Shown: in pieces, positions 1-9,057 of the stretch
Layout of the letters: each line of letters begins with the position of its first letter
Numbering within the stretch: the stretch's first letter is position 1
Assembly (NCBI RefSeq): GCF_005144585.1
Contig: NZ_SSMQ01000004.1
Coordinates: 239,107 to 303,106, forward strand
DNA length: 64,000 nt
Source: Polyangium fumosum
Lineage (GTDB): Bacteria > Myxococcota_A > Polyangia > Polyangiales > Polyangiaceae
Direction: 5' to 3'
Program-made: the position numbers and the translations under genes
The notes under the pieces: generated by a model
Databases searched by the model: none
What the model was told of the DNA's origin: nothing
The model's input: only the letters and a program-made list of their open reading frames with translations

Positions 1-2547
1 CTCGCCGTCACCTTCTCCGGCGCCGCCGCGCCCGCGACCGTCACCTCGATCAACGCGGCCGGCACGCAGGTCGTCGTGACCGTCCCCGCGGACGCCGTCA
101 CCGGCCCGATTGAGCTCGCCGCTCCGGGCCGCCAGCCCGCGCGGAGCTACGTCGCCGCCACGATCACGGGCAGCACGCCCGTGCTCTCCGTGCTCGACAC
201 GACCCCGGCCGGCGGCGCGCCCGGCAGCGCGCTCGTCCTCCGCGGCACGGGCTTCGCCGCGGGCGCCGCGATGAACAAGGTCACCTTCGACGGCGTGGAG
301 GCCGTCGTCCTCTCGGCCGAGCCGAATCGGCTCGTCGTCGAGGTCCCGACGGTCGACTTCGGCCCGGCCGAGATCGTGATCGATTCGGCCGGACAAACCA
401 CGAACGCCGGCGTCTTCGGCGTCACGGGGGAGTACACGATCCTCGCCGGCGGCGGCCCCGAGGAGACCGAGATCGGCGACGGCGGGGATCCCTTGCTCGC
501 CTCGCTCGAAGGCGAGTTCGTCACGACGGACGCGGCCAACAACTATTACATCGCCGATCGCAAGCGCGTCCGCGTCCTCAACAACGGCGCCGCGCCCGTC
601 ACGATGTTCGGCAAGACGATCCAGCCGAAGACCCTCCAGACCGTCGCGCAGGCGCCCGAGGGCGTCGCCGCCGTCGTGATCCACCCCGTCACGCAGGACG
701 CGTATTTCGCCACGGGCTTCCGCATCTTCCGCGCCAAGCGCACCGACGGCACCATCACGGACTACGCCGGCACCGCGTCGAGCGGCAACGGCGGCAACGG
801 CGGCAACCGCCTGAGCGCGAGCTTCAACGGCATCAGCGACCTCGCCTTCACGGCCGACGGCTCCATCCTGCTCGTCGCGGACAACAACAACGGCACGATC
901 CGCGCGATCAACACCACGGGCACGGCCACGACGGCCTGGGGCGTCACGATCGCGGCCGACGCGGTTGATCAGATCGCGAACCCCGGCGTCGTCAACCCGC
1001 TCACCGTGACGCTCGACGCCGAGGGCAACATCTACACGACGACGTCGCTCCAGGTCCGCAAGATCCCTGCGACTCGACCGCCGGTGGGCGACCCGATGTA
1101 CGTCGAGAGCGTGCACCTCGCGGGCGGCGGCAACAATTCGAGCCTGCCGGCCGAGGGCTGCCCTGCGATCACCACGTCGCTCGGCATCAACCGCGGCGCC
1201 GTCGTCGATCCCGTCCGCGGCGACCTGCTCCTCGGCAGCCGCCACGGCCTCGTGCGCCGCGTTCGCCCTGCCGGCGGCAGCCAAGCGACGGCGCTCGACG
1301 AGAGCGACTGCGTCGATTTCGTCGCCGGGAGCTGGACCGCCGGCAAGGCCATCCCGAACGCCGGATACGCGGGCGACGGCGGCCCCGCCAAGAGCGCCGC
1401 GTTCGCGCTCTTCTCGCGCCCCTTCGTCGATCGGAACGGCTCGCTGCTCGTCCTCACCGAGGGCCGCCTGCGCCGCGTCCTCTTCGACGCCGCGGGCAAT
1501 CCCGGCCTCGTCGAGGCCGTCGCCGGCATCGGCCCGAGCAAGGTCGACAATCTCCCCGGGCTCTCGCTCCGCGCGCTGAACAGCCTGAGCTCCATCCGCG
1601 TCGACGAGGCGAACAACCGTTACGTCTACACCTCGGATGCGCGCGTCGTGGCGCACGATCGCACGACGAACCTGCTCACGCCCCTCGCGGGCACGGGCTA
1701 CACCGGCAACACCATCGGCCCGAACGGCATGGCCACGGCCTCCGATCTCGCCACCCTGCGCGGCGTCGAGGTCGCGGGCGGCGCGCTTTATCTGCTCGAA
1801 GCGAGCTTGCCGCGCGTCGCGAAGGTCGACCTCACGACGGGCCTGCTCTCCGTCGTCGCGGGCGACGGCCGCGCCGCCACGACGGCCGAACAGCAGGCCG
1901 CGGGCGTCGCCGCGACCTCGCGCGTCGCCATCAACACCGGCGCGGGCAAGGCCGTCGTCGGCCCGAGCGGCGCGCTCTACTTCGCCGATTCGAACTACCT
2001 CCGCATCATCAACATCACGAACCAGCCCCTCACCACCTTCGGCGTCACGCTCCAGCCCGGCTACATCGACGATGTCCCGCTCAGCCTCGGCCCGAACATC
2101 AGCGGCGTCGCCTTCGCGCCGAACGGCGATCTCTACGTCGCCTCGTACGATTCGAACGCCGTGCGCCGCATCCCCGCCGCGGGCCCCTTCACGGCGGAGA
2201 ACGTCATCGTCGGCGACAGCCAGCGGTATGGCGTCGCCAAGCCCGGCGCCCTCGCCGACCTGCGCCTCAACCGCCCGAGCGACCTCACCTTCCTGCCCAC
2301 GGGCGAGCTCGTCATCGCGAACGATTTCGGCCACACGCTCGTCGTCGTCGAGCCCGACGCGAATGGCGCGATCGGGCCTTCGAGCCTCTTCGCGTACGTC
2401 TTCGGCAGCGGCGCGCCGGGCCGCCTCGCGAGCGAGGGCGCGCCGCCCCTCTCCGTCGCGCCGCGTGGCGTCCGCGCCGTCACCGTCGACGGAAAAGACC
2501 TCGTCCTCATCGCTGGTGAGCGCGTGGTCCGACTGGCGACGCCTTGA
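1..2547 (+). CDS. TIG/IPT and NHL-repeat beta-propeller protein (5' partial)
   Basis: The frame is open from base 1, so the start lies outside the window; about 848 residues are visible. The first 25 codons before the first internal GTG already continue an IPT/TIG-like Ig fold (VTFSGAAAPATV), followed by a second TIG domain (about residues 45-145, SVLDTTPAGGAPGSALVLRG). The rest is a chain of NHL-like blades with motifs such as AGDGGPA, LAFTADGSILLVADNNNGTI and VAFAPNGDLYVASYD. Such proteins are usually exported and make protein or glycan contacts; no catalytic motif is seen. The last 41 bases overlap the convergent gene on the minus strand. Exact ligand and location are unknown; the TIG+NHL architecture call is firm. 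Confidence 0.8.
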   Translation, partial: LAVTFSGAAAPATVTSINAAGTQVVVTVPADAVTGPIELAAPGRQPARSYVAATITGSTPVLSVLDTTPAGGAPGSALVLRGTGFAAGAAMNKVTFDGVEAVVLSAEPNRLVVEVPTVDFGPAEIVIDSAGQTTNAGVFGVTGEYTILAGGGPEETEIGDGGDPLLASLEGEFVTTDAANNYYIADRKRVRVLNNGAAPVTMFGKTIQPKTLQTVAQAPEGVAAVVIHPVTQDAYFATGFRIFRAKRTDGTITDYAGTASSGNGGNGGNRLSASFNGISDLAFTADGSILLVADNNNGTIRAINTTGTATTAWGVTIAADAVDQIANPGVVNPLTVTLDAEGNIYTTTSLQVRKIPATRPPVGDPMYVESVHLAGGGNNSSLPAEGCPAITTSLGINRGAVVDPVRGDLLLGSRHGLVRRVRPAGGSQATALDESDCVDFVAGSWTAGKAIPNAGYAGDGGPAKSAAFALFSRPFVDRNGSLLVLTEGRLRRVLFDAAGNPGLVEAVAGIGPSKVDNLPGLSLRALNSLSSIRVDEANNRYVYTSDARVVAHDRTTNLLTPLAGTGYTGNTIGPNGMATASDLATLRGVEVAGGALYLLEASLPRVAKVDLTTGLLSVVAGDGRAATTAEQQAAGVAATSRVAINTGAGKAVVGPSGALYFADSNYLRIINITNQPLTTFGVTLQPGYIDDVPLSLGPNISGVAFAPNGDLYVASYDSNAVRRIPAAGPFTAENVIVGDSQRYGVAKPGALADLRLNRPSDLTFLPTGELVIANDFGHTLVVVEPDANGAIGPSSLFAYVFGSGAPGRLASEGAPPLSVAPRGVRAVTVDGKDLVLIAGERVVRLATP

Positions 2548-4039
2548 TCTCCGGGGCCTCCGAGGGCGCCACCTCGCAGGCCCCGATGCTGTGCCCCTTC
2601 TCCCGCCGCATGCGTGATTTCCCCATGAAATCCCGGTGGTCGTCCACCGGATCCGCCGTCGCGGCCCGCGCCGCCGGCGACGCGGGCAAGAGCGTGTAAT
2701 CGCCCCGCGACGGATCCACGAAGAGGCGCGCGAGCGGCAGGGAGAGCGAATGCCCGTCCTTGCCGAGCTGCTTTCGCCAATCGGAGAGCGACCGCACCTG
2801 TTCCCCGATGGCCACCCGATCGAGGACATTTCCGTCGCTCTCCACGAGCTTCGCGTCCTTCTCCGTCACGAGCTCGAGCCCCGCGCGGCGGGCGTCGCGG
2901 TGGAACAGGATGTTGTTCCGCACCACGTTCGGCCCCGTGCTCAATCGGAGCTGCAGCGCGTTTCGCGCCCCCTCGGGCATCACCACCGTGTTGTGCACGA
3001 TCGAGAGCCCCTTCGGACCGGCGCGCCCGTCCCCGTCTTCCTCCGCGTCCTGCTCCATTCCGTCGGCGTCGCCGAACGCCACGATGCCCGACGCTGCATT
3101 GTCGTAGAGCACGTTCCCCTGCACGATCGAGTCCTGCACGCCGTCGAGGTTGATCCCCGCGCCTTTCCGCTTCTTGTTGTTCGCGAGCGCGCCCCCGCCG
3201 TTGCCGAAGATCAGGTTCCGCTCGATCGCGGCGCCGGTCACGAGCCCGTCGGCCACGCCATCGTAAAAACTCTTGCCGTACTTGTCCGTCTCGGGCCGCT
3301 CGCGCATGTCGGCGTTGATCTGGACGCCGCAGCCGTCGTTTTCGCGCAGCACGTTCGCGCGGATCGCGGGCCTGTCGCCGCTGTTCGACAGATAGATCCC
3401 GTGCTCGCGTCGGCTCCGCCGGATCTCGTTGTTCTCGACCGTCATGTCGTCCACGAACGACGAAAAGATCCCCCACCGCCCGTTGTCGAGGAACGTCCCG
3501 TTCCGGATCGTCACGTTCGTCCCGTAAAACACGGCCACCGCGGCGCGCGGCGCGCCGGACGACGAGAGCCCGTCGACGACGACGTGGTGGGATTTCCGAA
3601 GAATGATGTTGTCGCGACAAGCATTCTGGTTCTTGCAATTCGGGTCCGGGCGGACGACCGCGCGCCTGCCGACCGCGAAGATCGTGATGGGCCGGCCCGG
3701 CTCGCCTCGCAGCCCGTCCACGGTGAAGCGCGCGTATTCCCCGTCTTCCACGAGCAGCACGTCGCCCGGCGCCGTCGCGAGGGAAATGCCTCGCTGGATC
3801 TCCCGGCACGGATTGCGCTCCGAGCAATCGTTCGTGTCTTTCCCCGACGGCGACACACGGAATCGTCGCCCGCCCGGGGGCGGGGCCGGCCTCGTCTTCA
3901 CGGGCCCGACGGACGCGAGGCTCTGCATTCGAGGCGGCCCGGACAGCGCCTCGGCCGACGTGCCGCGATCCTCGGGCGAAGCCGGGCGCGAGCACGCAAG
4001 CAGCAAGACAAGCGGAGCGGCGCCCAAGAAAACCCGCAT
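2507..4039 (-). CDS. Right-handed beta-helix (pectin-lyase-like) lipoprotein
   Basis: A 510-residue protein. I chose the ATG at 4039 because GGAGG (4048-4052) sits 8 bases upstream; a GTG at 4048 would place that motif inside the gene. The N-terminus is a lipoprotein signal peptide (MRVFLGAAPLVLLLAC, Cys16 lipidated). After a Pro-rich linker comes a DUF1565-like opening (RVSPSGKDTNDCSERNPC, then REIQRGI) and repeated coils rich in Asn ladders (VTIRNGTFLDNG, MTVENNEIRRS, SIVQGNVLYDNAASGIVAFGD), typical of parallel beta-helix carbohydrate-active or surface proteins. No clear lyase catalytic set was recognised, so substrate is unassigned. The 3' end overlaps the neighbouring propeller gene tail to tail by 41 bases. 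Confidence 0.8.
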   Translation of the reverse strand: MRVFLGAAPLVLLLACSRPASPEDRGTSAEALSGPPRMQSLASVGPVKTRPAPPPGGRRFRVSPSGKDTNDCSERNPCREIQRGISLATAPGDVLLVEDGEYARFTVDGLRGEPGRPITIFAVGRRAVVRPDPNCKNQNACRDNIILRKSHHVVVDGLSSSGAPRAAVAVFYGTNVTIRNGTFLDNGRWGIFSSFVDDMTVENNEIRRSRREHGIYLSNSGDRPAIRANVLRENDGCGVQINADMRERPETDKYGKSFYDGVADGLVTGAAIERNLIFGNGGGALANNKKRKGAGINLDGVQDSIVQGNVLYDNAASGIVAFGDADGMEQDAEEDGDGRAGPKGLSIVHNTVVMPEGARNALQLRLSTGPNVVRNNILFHRDARRAGLELVTEKDAKLVESDGNVLDRVAIGEQVRSLSDWRKQLGKDGHSLSLPLARLFVDPSRGDYTLLPASPAARAATADPVDDHRDFMGKSRMRREKGHSIGACEVAPSEAPEIKASPVGPRAHQR

Positions 4040-4368
4040 GAACAGCACCTCCGCGTGAGTTCACGAAAGGTAGCGCCCGCATTCGACCCCGCCACGGCGA
4101 ATTGAGAGACTACACACATTCCTGGCCGCTCCGGACACGCGGGAGACCGCCCCGAGCGGGATGGGTTCGTCCCGAGCGGGGTTTGGGGGCGCAGCTCGGC
4201 TTGTCCCAGCGTGGCCCCACGCGTTGAATGCGTGGTCATGCTCACGTCGCCTGCCTGGACGAACTCCCCTCGGACCCCCTCGACCTGGGCCTTCGATGCG
4301 CCTAGACTCGCGCCGCCTCGTCAGAGGACGCGGCATCCAACCAATTCCAATTCTCCCTGGAGTCAGCC
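4040..4368. other. Intergenic region, 329 bases, divergent starts
   Basis: Non-coding stretch between the beta-helix lipoprotein and the Cys-cluster gene, which diverge from it. It must hold both promoters, but no convincing -35/-10 pair was picked out. It contains one copy of the interspersed GC-rich repeat (4178-4224). Confidence 0.5.
4178..4224 (+). repeat. Interspersed GC-rich repeat, copy A (intergenic)
   Basis: Begins with GGGGTTTGGGG and continues GCGCAGCTCGGCTTG. The same block, with a few substitutions, occurs at 19586-19635 and twice at 42870-42957. Copy A is the most diverged and the only one outside a gene. Confidence 0.7.
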
Positions 4369-4782
4369 GTGGCCACCGGACGAACGCGCGTTCAATACGA
4401 TTGCAACAAGTGCGTGGCATTTTGCTGCTCCATCTACGAGCGCGTCGAGGTGACGGCCCGGGACGTCAAGCGGCTCGCCTCCCATTTCGGCCTCACCCGC
4501 GAGGCCGCCGAGAAGCGCTTCACGGTGCACCGCTTCGGCGGCCGCATCCTCCGCCGCAAGAAAGATCCTTTCTTCGGCAAGGCCTGCAAATTCCTCCACC
4601 CCGACACGCGCGGCTGCACCATCTACGAAGGCCGCCCGCAGGCCTGCCGCGAATACCCCGGCCAGAGCCGCTGCGGGTACCACGACGTCCTCCAATTCGA
4701 ACGCGAAATCCAGAACGACCCCACCATCGTCCCCATCGTCCGCCTCACCTTCAAAAAACAGCTCCGCGACGCGGCCCGCTGA
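4369..4782 (+). CDS. YkgJ-type CxxC cluster protein
   Basis: A 137-residue protein starting at GTG 4369, with GGAG (4359-4362) six bases upstream. It carries the YkgJ-family cysteine pattern: CNKCVAFCC at residues 12-20, ACKFLHPDTRGC and a C-terminal CREYPGQSRC. These cysteines are thought to bind zinc or an Fe-S cluster. Members are small cytosolic proteins of poorly known role. It reads toward the type VI island but is about 200 bases from it and is probably a separate unit. No membrane segment is visible. Confidence 0.8.
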   Translation: MATGRTRVQYDCNKCVAFCCSIYERVEVTARDVKRLASHFGLTREAAEKRFTVHRFGGRILRRKKDPFFGKACKFLHPDTRGCTIYEGRPQACREYPGQSRCGYHDVLQFEREIQNDPTIVPIVRLTFKKQLRDAAR

Positions 4783-4979
4783 TCCAGCCGATCCCTTTGC
4801 CGCCTCGGCATGCGGGACCACGGCCTCCGCGTGAGGGCGGGCCCGGCCACGCCCACCTACACCACCGGCAGCATTTTTCACGGCAAGCGCCTTCCACCGG
4901 CATGACGCGGGGTGTCGATATGCCTTTGCGTGGCCCGGCCCTCTTGCATGTCTCGCCCGCCTTTTCGTAGGCTGGGCCA

Positions 4980-6824
4980 ATGGCGATCCTCGATCTCTCC
5001 TTCGAGTCCGGCGAGCAGAGCCTCTCGGTGCGGCACTTCTCGGTGCACGAGGGCATCTCGACGCTCTTCAGCGCCAACGTCGTCGCGCGCTCGCCGAAGG
5101 AGGACATCGACCTCGAATCGCTCGTCGGCAAGGCCGGCGGCCTGCTCGCGATTGGCAACTTGAACGTGCCGCGCGGCTGGACCGGCGTCGTCAGCCACGC
5201 CGAGCAGATCGACGTCGAGCCGCCGACGGGCACCTCGCTCGGGCTCTCCACCTATCTCGTCCGGATCGTGCCCACGATGTGGCTGCTCACGCAGCGCAAG
5301 GGCAACCGCATCTTCCAGAAGATGTCGATCCCCGACATCGTGAAGAAGGTCCTCGGCGAGTACGGCATCGAGCCGAAGGAGAAGCTCACCGAGCCGCACC
5401 CCGTGCACGAGTACCGCGTCCAATACGGCGAGACCGATTTCGCCTTCGTGAGCCGCCTGCTCGAAGAAGAAGGCATCTCGTACTGGTTCGGCCAGGTCCT
5501 GAAGGGCAACAACGTCGCGAGCGAGCTCCACCTCGCCGACGCGCCCACGCGCGGCGAAGCGCGCAAGCCGATCCGCCACGCGGAGAACCCGAACCAGCCG
5601 GGCAACAACGAGTGGATCTGCCGCGTCCACCTCGCGCACCAGGTCCGCCCCGGCGCCGCGATGATCCGCGACTACGACTTCGAAAAACCCAAGTTCCTCC
5701 TCCGCGGCGAGGCCGAGAAGGCCAAGAAGGAGGACTTCTACGAGCAATACGTCTACGAGCACGGCGCCTTCACCGACGACAAGGAGGGCAAGCGCCGCGC
5801 GGACATCCTGCTCGAAGCCGAGCGCCGCACGAAGCGCGTCGTGTCGTACGAGGCGAACGCCTTCGATCTCGCGCCGGGCATCATCTTCAGCATCGACAAC
5901 CACCCGCGCGAGGACCTCGATCCCGGCAAGAAGCTGCTCGTCCTCGAAGCGATCCACGAAGGCACGCCCGACGGCGAGTGGACGCTCTCCGGCGAGGCCA
6001 CGTTCATCGACGTGCCGCATCGCCCCGCGCAGCGCACGCCGCGCCCCAAGATCAACGGCCTGCAAAGCGCGTTCGTCGTCGGCCCGAAGGGCGAGGAGAT
6101 CTACACCGACGAGTACGGCCGCGTGCGCGTGCAGTTCCACTGGGATCGCGACGGCAAGTACGACGAGACCGCGACCTGCTGGATCCGCGTGAGCCAGGGC
6201 TGGGCCGGCGCCGCGTACGGCATGATGACGATCCCGCGCATCGGCCAGGAGGTCCTCGTCGGCTTCTGGGAGGGCAACCCCGACGAACCCGTCATCGTCG
6301 GCCGCCTCTACAACGGCAAGAACCGCGTCCCCTACAAACTGCCCGACGAGAAGACGAAGAGCACCTGGAAGACGAACAGCTCGCCGACGACGGGCGGCTT
6401 CAACGAGATCATGTTCGAGGACAAGGCGGGCAAGGAGCTCTTCTTCGTCCAGGCGCAGCGTGATCTCTCGAAGCTCGTCAAGCGCAACGAGACCGAACGC
6501 ACCGGCGCGAACCGCACGATGGTCGTCGGGGCGAACCGATCGAGCGTCATCGGCGCCGTCGACACCACGCTCGTCGGATCGAAGTACACGCTCGTCATGG
6601 CCAAACCCAAGGATCTCAAGGTCGAGGCCATGGGCAGCCCCGACGTCGAGAAGCAGGAGACCATGATCGAGATGGTCGACGGCAAGATCACGCTGACGAC
6701 GGGCAAGGCCACCATCGTGCTCGACGGAGCCACGATCACGCTCAAGGCCGACGGGGACATCAACCTCAAGGCCGGCGGCGAAGTCGTCATCCACGGCGGC
6801 CCGTTCGTGAAGATCAACTGCTAG
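4980..6824 (+). CDS. vgrG: Type VI secretion VgrG/TssI spike protein 1
   Basis: A 614-residue VgrG, the trimeric needle tip that is expelled with effectors. The N-terminal gp27-like region holds the typical YRVQYGETDFAFVSRLLEEE block (about residues 142-161); the gp5 OB-fold contains HWDRDGKYDETATCWIRVSQ (about 385-404) and ends in a short beta-helix (GANRTMVVGANRSSVIGA). It stops soon after the helix, so there is no extra effector domain. The following PAAR gene starts 10 bases later, so this spike probably carries that PAAR cargo. No strong Shine-Dalgarno precedes the ATG. Confidence 0.95.
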   Translation: MAILDLSFESGEQSLSVRHFSVHEGISTLFSANVVARSPKEDIDLESLVGKAGGLLAIGNLNVPRGWTGVVSHAEQIDVEPPTGTSLGLSTYLVRIVPTMWLLTQRKGNRIFQKMSIPDIVKKVLGEYGIEPKEKLTEPHPVHEYRVQYGETDFAFVSRLLEEEGISYWFGQVLKGNNVASELHLADAPTRGEARKPIRHAENPNQPGNNEWICRVHLAHQVRPGAAMIRDYDFEKPKFLLRGEAEKAKKEDFYEQYVYEHGAFTDDKEGKRRADILLEAERRTKRVVSYEANAFDLAPGIIFSIDNHPREDLDPGKKLLVLEAIHEGTPDGEWTLSGEATFIDVPHRPAQRTPRPKINGLQSAFVVGPKGEEIYTDEYGRVRVQFHWDRDGKYDETATCWIRVSQGWAGAAYGMMTIPRIGQEVLVGFWEGNPDEPVIVGRLYNGKNRVPYKLPDEKTKSTWKTNSSPTTGGFNEIMFEDKAGKELFFVQAQRDLSKLVKRNETERTGANRTMVVGANRSSVIGAVDTTLVGSKYTLVMAKPKDLKVEAMGSPDVEKQETMIEMVDGKITLTTGKATIVLDGATITLKADGDINLKAGGEVVIHGGPFVKINC

Positions 6825-6833
6825 GAGCTCGCC

Positions 6834-8123
6834 ATGCCGCAAGCCGCACGCAAAGGTGATCTGACGGTGCACGGCGGCGTGATCGCCGAAGGTTCGCCCG
6901 ATGTCACCATCGGCGGGATGGCCGCCGCTCGCCTGCTCGACAAACACGTCTGCCCGCTGCACGGCCCTGGGCCCGTCACGCAGACCTCGCTTACGGTCTA
7001 CATCAACAAGGTCGGCGCTGCGCGCGTGGGCGACGCGTGCACCTGCATGATCCCCTCCACCGCCGTGGGCGGCGGCAGCGGGGACAAACCCGACCAGGCG
7101 AAGTGGACCTTCAAAGCGGACGGCGCGTACGCGAAGGAGAACAAGTACGCGACCGACGGCGAGGACTACAGCGAGAAGTCGCTGCGCGACGCCTGGGACA
7201 AGGCGAACAACAAGGCCGGCGACAAGGCCATCGACCAGGTCGTGAACGGTCGCGATCCGAAGGACCAGGCGTGGAAGCCCAAGGTCGCGGTCGGCGCCAA
7301 CAAGGAGCTCTGGAGCGCGAGCACGGTCCCGAAGGGCCCCGACGGCAAACCCGTCGACAACTACGCGCAGTTCTTCTCGGGCTCGACGAAGGGTTCGTAC
7401 GGGGCAAACGCCGAGTTCGAAGGCGTTCGCAACATGAAGGCGAACGCCGGCGGCAAGGCCGAGGTCGAAGGCTCGCTCTTCGCGGCCTCGGGCAAGGCCG
7501 GCGACGCGAAGGGCTGGGGCGAGGTCTCCGGCGAAGCGAAGGTCCTCACGGCGAAGGCCGACGCCACCGCGGGCATCCAGGCCGAGGTCAAGGACGGCAA
7601 GCTCGAGTCGTTTTACGGCGAGGCGGCCGCGGGCGCGGGCGCGTCCGTCGTCGAGGGCAAGGTCGCGGGCAAGAAGACCTTCACGATCCCGCTCGTGAAC
7701 CTCGACGTCAGCATCGGCGGCGAGGCTTCGGGTGCGCTGCTCACGGCGGAGGCGCGCGCGAGCGCGTTCGCGGGTTACCGCGACGGCAAGCTCCGCATGG
7801 GGTTCGGCGCGAAGGTCGGCGCGCTGCTCGCGGGCCTCGGCTTCAAGTTCAACATCGAGATCGGCCCGGCCGAACAGAAGAAGGAGCCCCCGAAGGCGCC
7901 CGGCGTCCCCGGCGTCGCGGGCATCGATCCGATCGCGATCGGCTGCATGACCGTGCTCATCGGCGGTGTCCCGCCGCCGTACATCCCTGGCGCGCCTCCG
8001 CCCGATCAACCGCCGGGGGTCGTCGTCGACGCGGTCGGCATCCGCAACAAATCCCAGGCGCTGACGCTCAAGGCTGCGAAACGCGCGGCTGCGCCGTTCA
8101 CGCCCATCAAGTGCGATTTCTGA
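6834..8123 (+). CDS. PAAR-domain type VI cargo protein with long C-terminal region
   Basis: A 429-residue protein whose first 75 residues are a PAAR repeat cone (RKGDLTVHGGVI, VTIGGMAAARLLDKHVCPLHG, then AARVGDACTC) that caps the VgrG tip. Residues about 85-350 are Lys/Ala/Gly-rich with alternating beta-like repeats (AEVEGSLFAASGKAGDAKG, GEASGALLTAEARASAFAG). The Pro-rich tail contains IAIGCMTVLIGG, resembling part of a second PAAR-like module. The middle is probably the cargo (toxin) part, but I recognise no enzyme motif; pore formation or a structural role are both possible. AGGAG precedes the ATG. It sits between VgrG1 and the DUF4123 adaptor. Confidence 0.8.
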   Translation: MPQAARKGDLTVHGGVIAEGSPDVTIGGMAAARLLDKHVCPLHGPGPVTQTSLTVYINKVGAARVGDACTCMIPSTAVGGGSGDKPDQAKWTFKADGAYAKENKYATDGEDYSEKSLRDAWDKANNKAGDKAIDQVVNGRDPKDQAWKPKVAVGANKELWSASTVPKGPDGKPVDNYAQFFSGSTKGSYGANAEFEGVRNMKANAGGKAEVEGSLFAASGKAGDAKGWGEVSGEAKVLTAKADATAGIQAEVKDGKLESFYGEAAAGAGASVVEGKVAGKKTFTIPLVNLDVSIGGEASGALLTAEARASAFAGYRDGKLRMGFGAKVGALLAGLGFKFNIEIGPAEQKKEPPKAPGVPGVAGIDPIAIGCMTVLIGGVPPPYIPGAPPPDQPPGVVVDAVGIRNKSQALTLKAAKRAAAPFTPIKCDF

Positions 8124-8139
8124 GGGGGAGCGAGGCGCG

Positions 8140-9054
8140 ATGGACACCGGCATGAACGAGCACGAGTCCCTCCTCGTCACGACCGCGGCCTTCACCGACG
8201 ACATCGAGCGCCTCGCGCGCGCGGGCCGTCTGTTTGCCGCGGTCGACGCGGCGGACGCGCCGTTCGTCGCGGAAAAGGCGGCGCAAGCCGGCCCCCACGC
8301 TGCGGTCTGTCTCTACAAACCCAAGGACGCGAGCGAGTGGGCCGACGCCGCGCCGTACCTCTTCCAGGTGGATCTCTCGACCTGGAGCTGGCTGCGCGAG
8401 GGCCTCGCCGAAGATCCGAGCCTCTGCATCTTCGCGATCGCCGACACGAACCTCGAAGGCGTGCGGCGGCATTTCCGCCGCTACCTCCTGGTGCAGTCGC
8501 CGGCGGGCACGAAGATGAACTTCCGCTTCTACGATCCGCGCGTGCTCGTCACGTGGCTCGACTGCTGCACCCCGCCCGAGCTCGACGATTTCTACGGCCC
8601 GGTGAGCGAGTACGGCATCCCCACGGAAGACGGCCTCGGCGCGCTCTTCTGGAAGCGCCGCGTCGAGGGCGCGCCGCGCAGGCGTGAGGATCTCCTCTAC
8701 AAACTGCGGCCTGGGCAGATGCGCGCCTTCGCGAAGGCCTCGGAGGAGCGCTTCACGGATCGCACGGTGAACTTCCTCCAAGCGCAGTTTCCGGACGCGC
8801 GGGAGGAGCCGAGGCCTTCGCTCAAGTACTTCGTCGCCGATCAGATCGATCGCGCGCGCACGCTGCACGGCTTCACGACGGAGCTCGAGCTCGTGACGTA
8901 CGTGATCACGGCCTGGGCGCTCGGCGGGGATTTCGACACGGCGATGCCGGCCGTGGCGGAGACGCTCGCGGCCAAGCACCTCTCGTCCGGTGACAAGGCC
9001 GCGTGGATCTCGGACTTCACGCGCAAGCTTCTTCGTACGCTCGAGGAGACCTGA
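8140..9054 (+). CDS. DUF4123-type type VI effector adaptor
   Basis: A 304-residue soluble protein with the DUF4123 pattern: a strand-rich start on domain architecture (AAVCLYKPKDASEWADAAP, LFQVDL), then FRFYDPRVLVTWLDCC. The C-terminal half is helical (KYFVADQIDRARTLHGF). DUF4123 (Tap/TEC) proteins load effectors onto VgrG without being secreted themselves. Its place just before a lipase-like effector and after VgrG/PAAR suits that role. GGGGGAG lies upstream of the ATG at 8140; ATG 8152 is an alternative start. Confidence 0.85.
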   Translation: MDTGMNEHESLLVTTAAFTDDIERLARAGRLFAAVDAADAPFVAEKAAQAGPHAAVCLYKPKDASEWADAAPYLFQVDLSTWSWLREGLAEDPSLCIFAIADTNLEGVRRHFRRYLLVQSPAGTKMNFRFYDPRVLVTWLDCCTPPELDDFYGPVSEYGIPTEDGLGALFWKRRVEGAPRRREDLLYKLRPGQMRAFAKASEERFTDRTVNFLQAQFPDAREEPRPSLKYFVADQIDRARTLHGFTTELELVTYVITAWALGGDFDTAMPAVAETLAAKHLSSGDKAAWISDFTRKLLRTLEET

Positions 9055-9057
9055 GTC

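Noticed and set aside
2133..4082. Long minus-strand open frame of about 649 residues
   Set aside because: Arg/Ala/Gly-rich shadow of the beta-helix and propeller genes; no signal, motif or ribosome site.
4931..4948. Possible sigma-54 promoter before VgrG1
   Set aside because: TGGCCCG and TTGC are present, but GG to GC distance is 14 bases instead of 12.
4878..8204. Very long minus-strand open frame over VgrG1 and PAAR genes
   Set aside because: Shadow frame caused by GC-rich codon bias opposite strongly supported genes.
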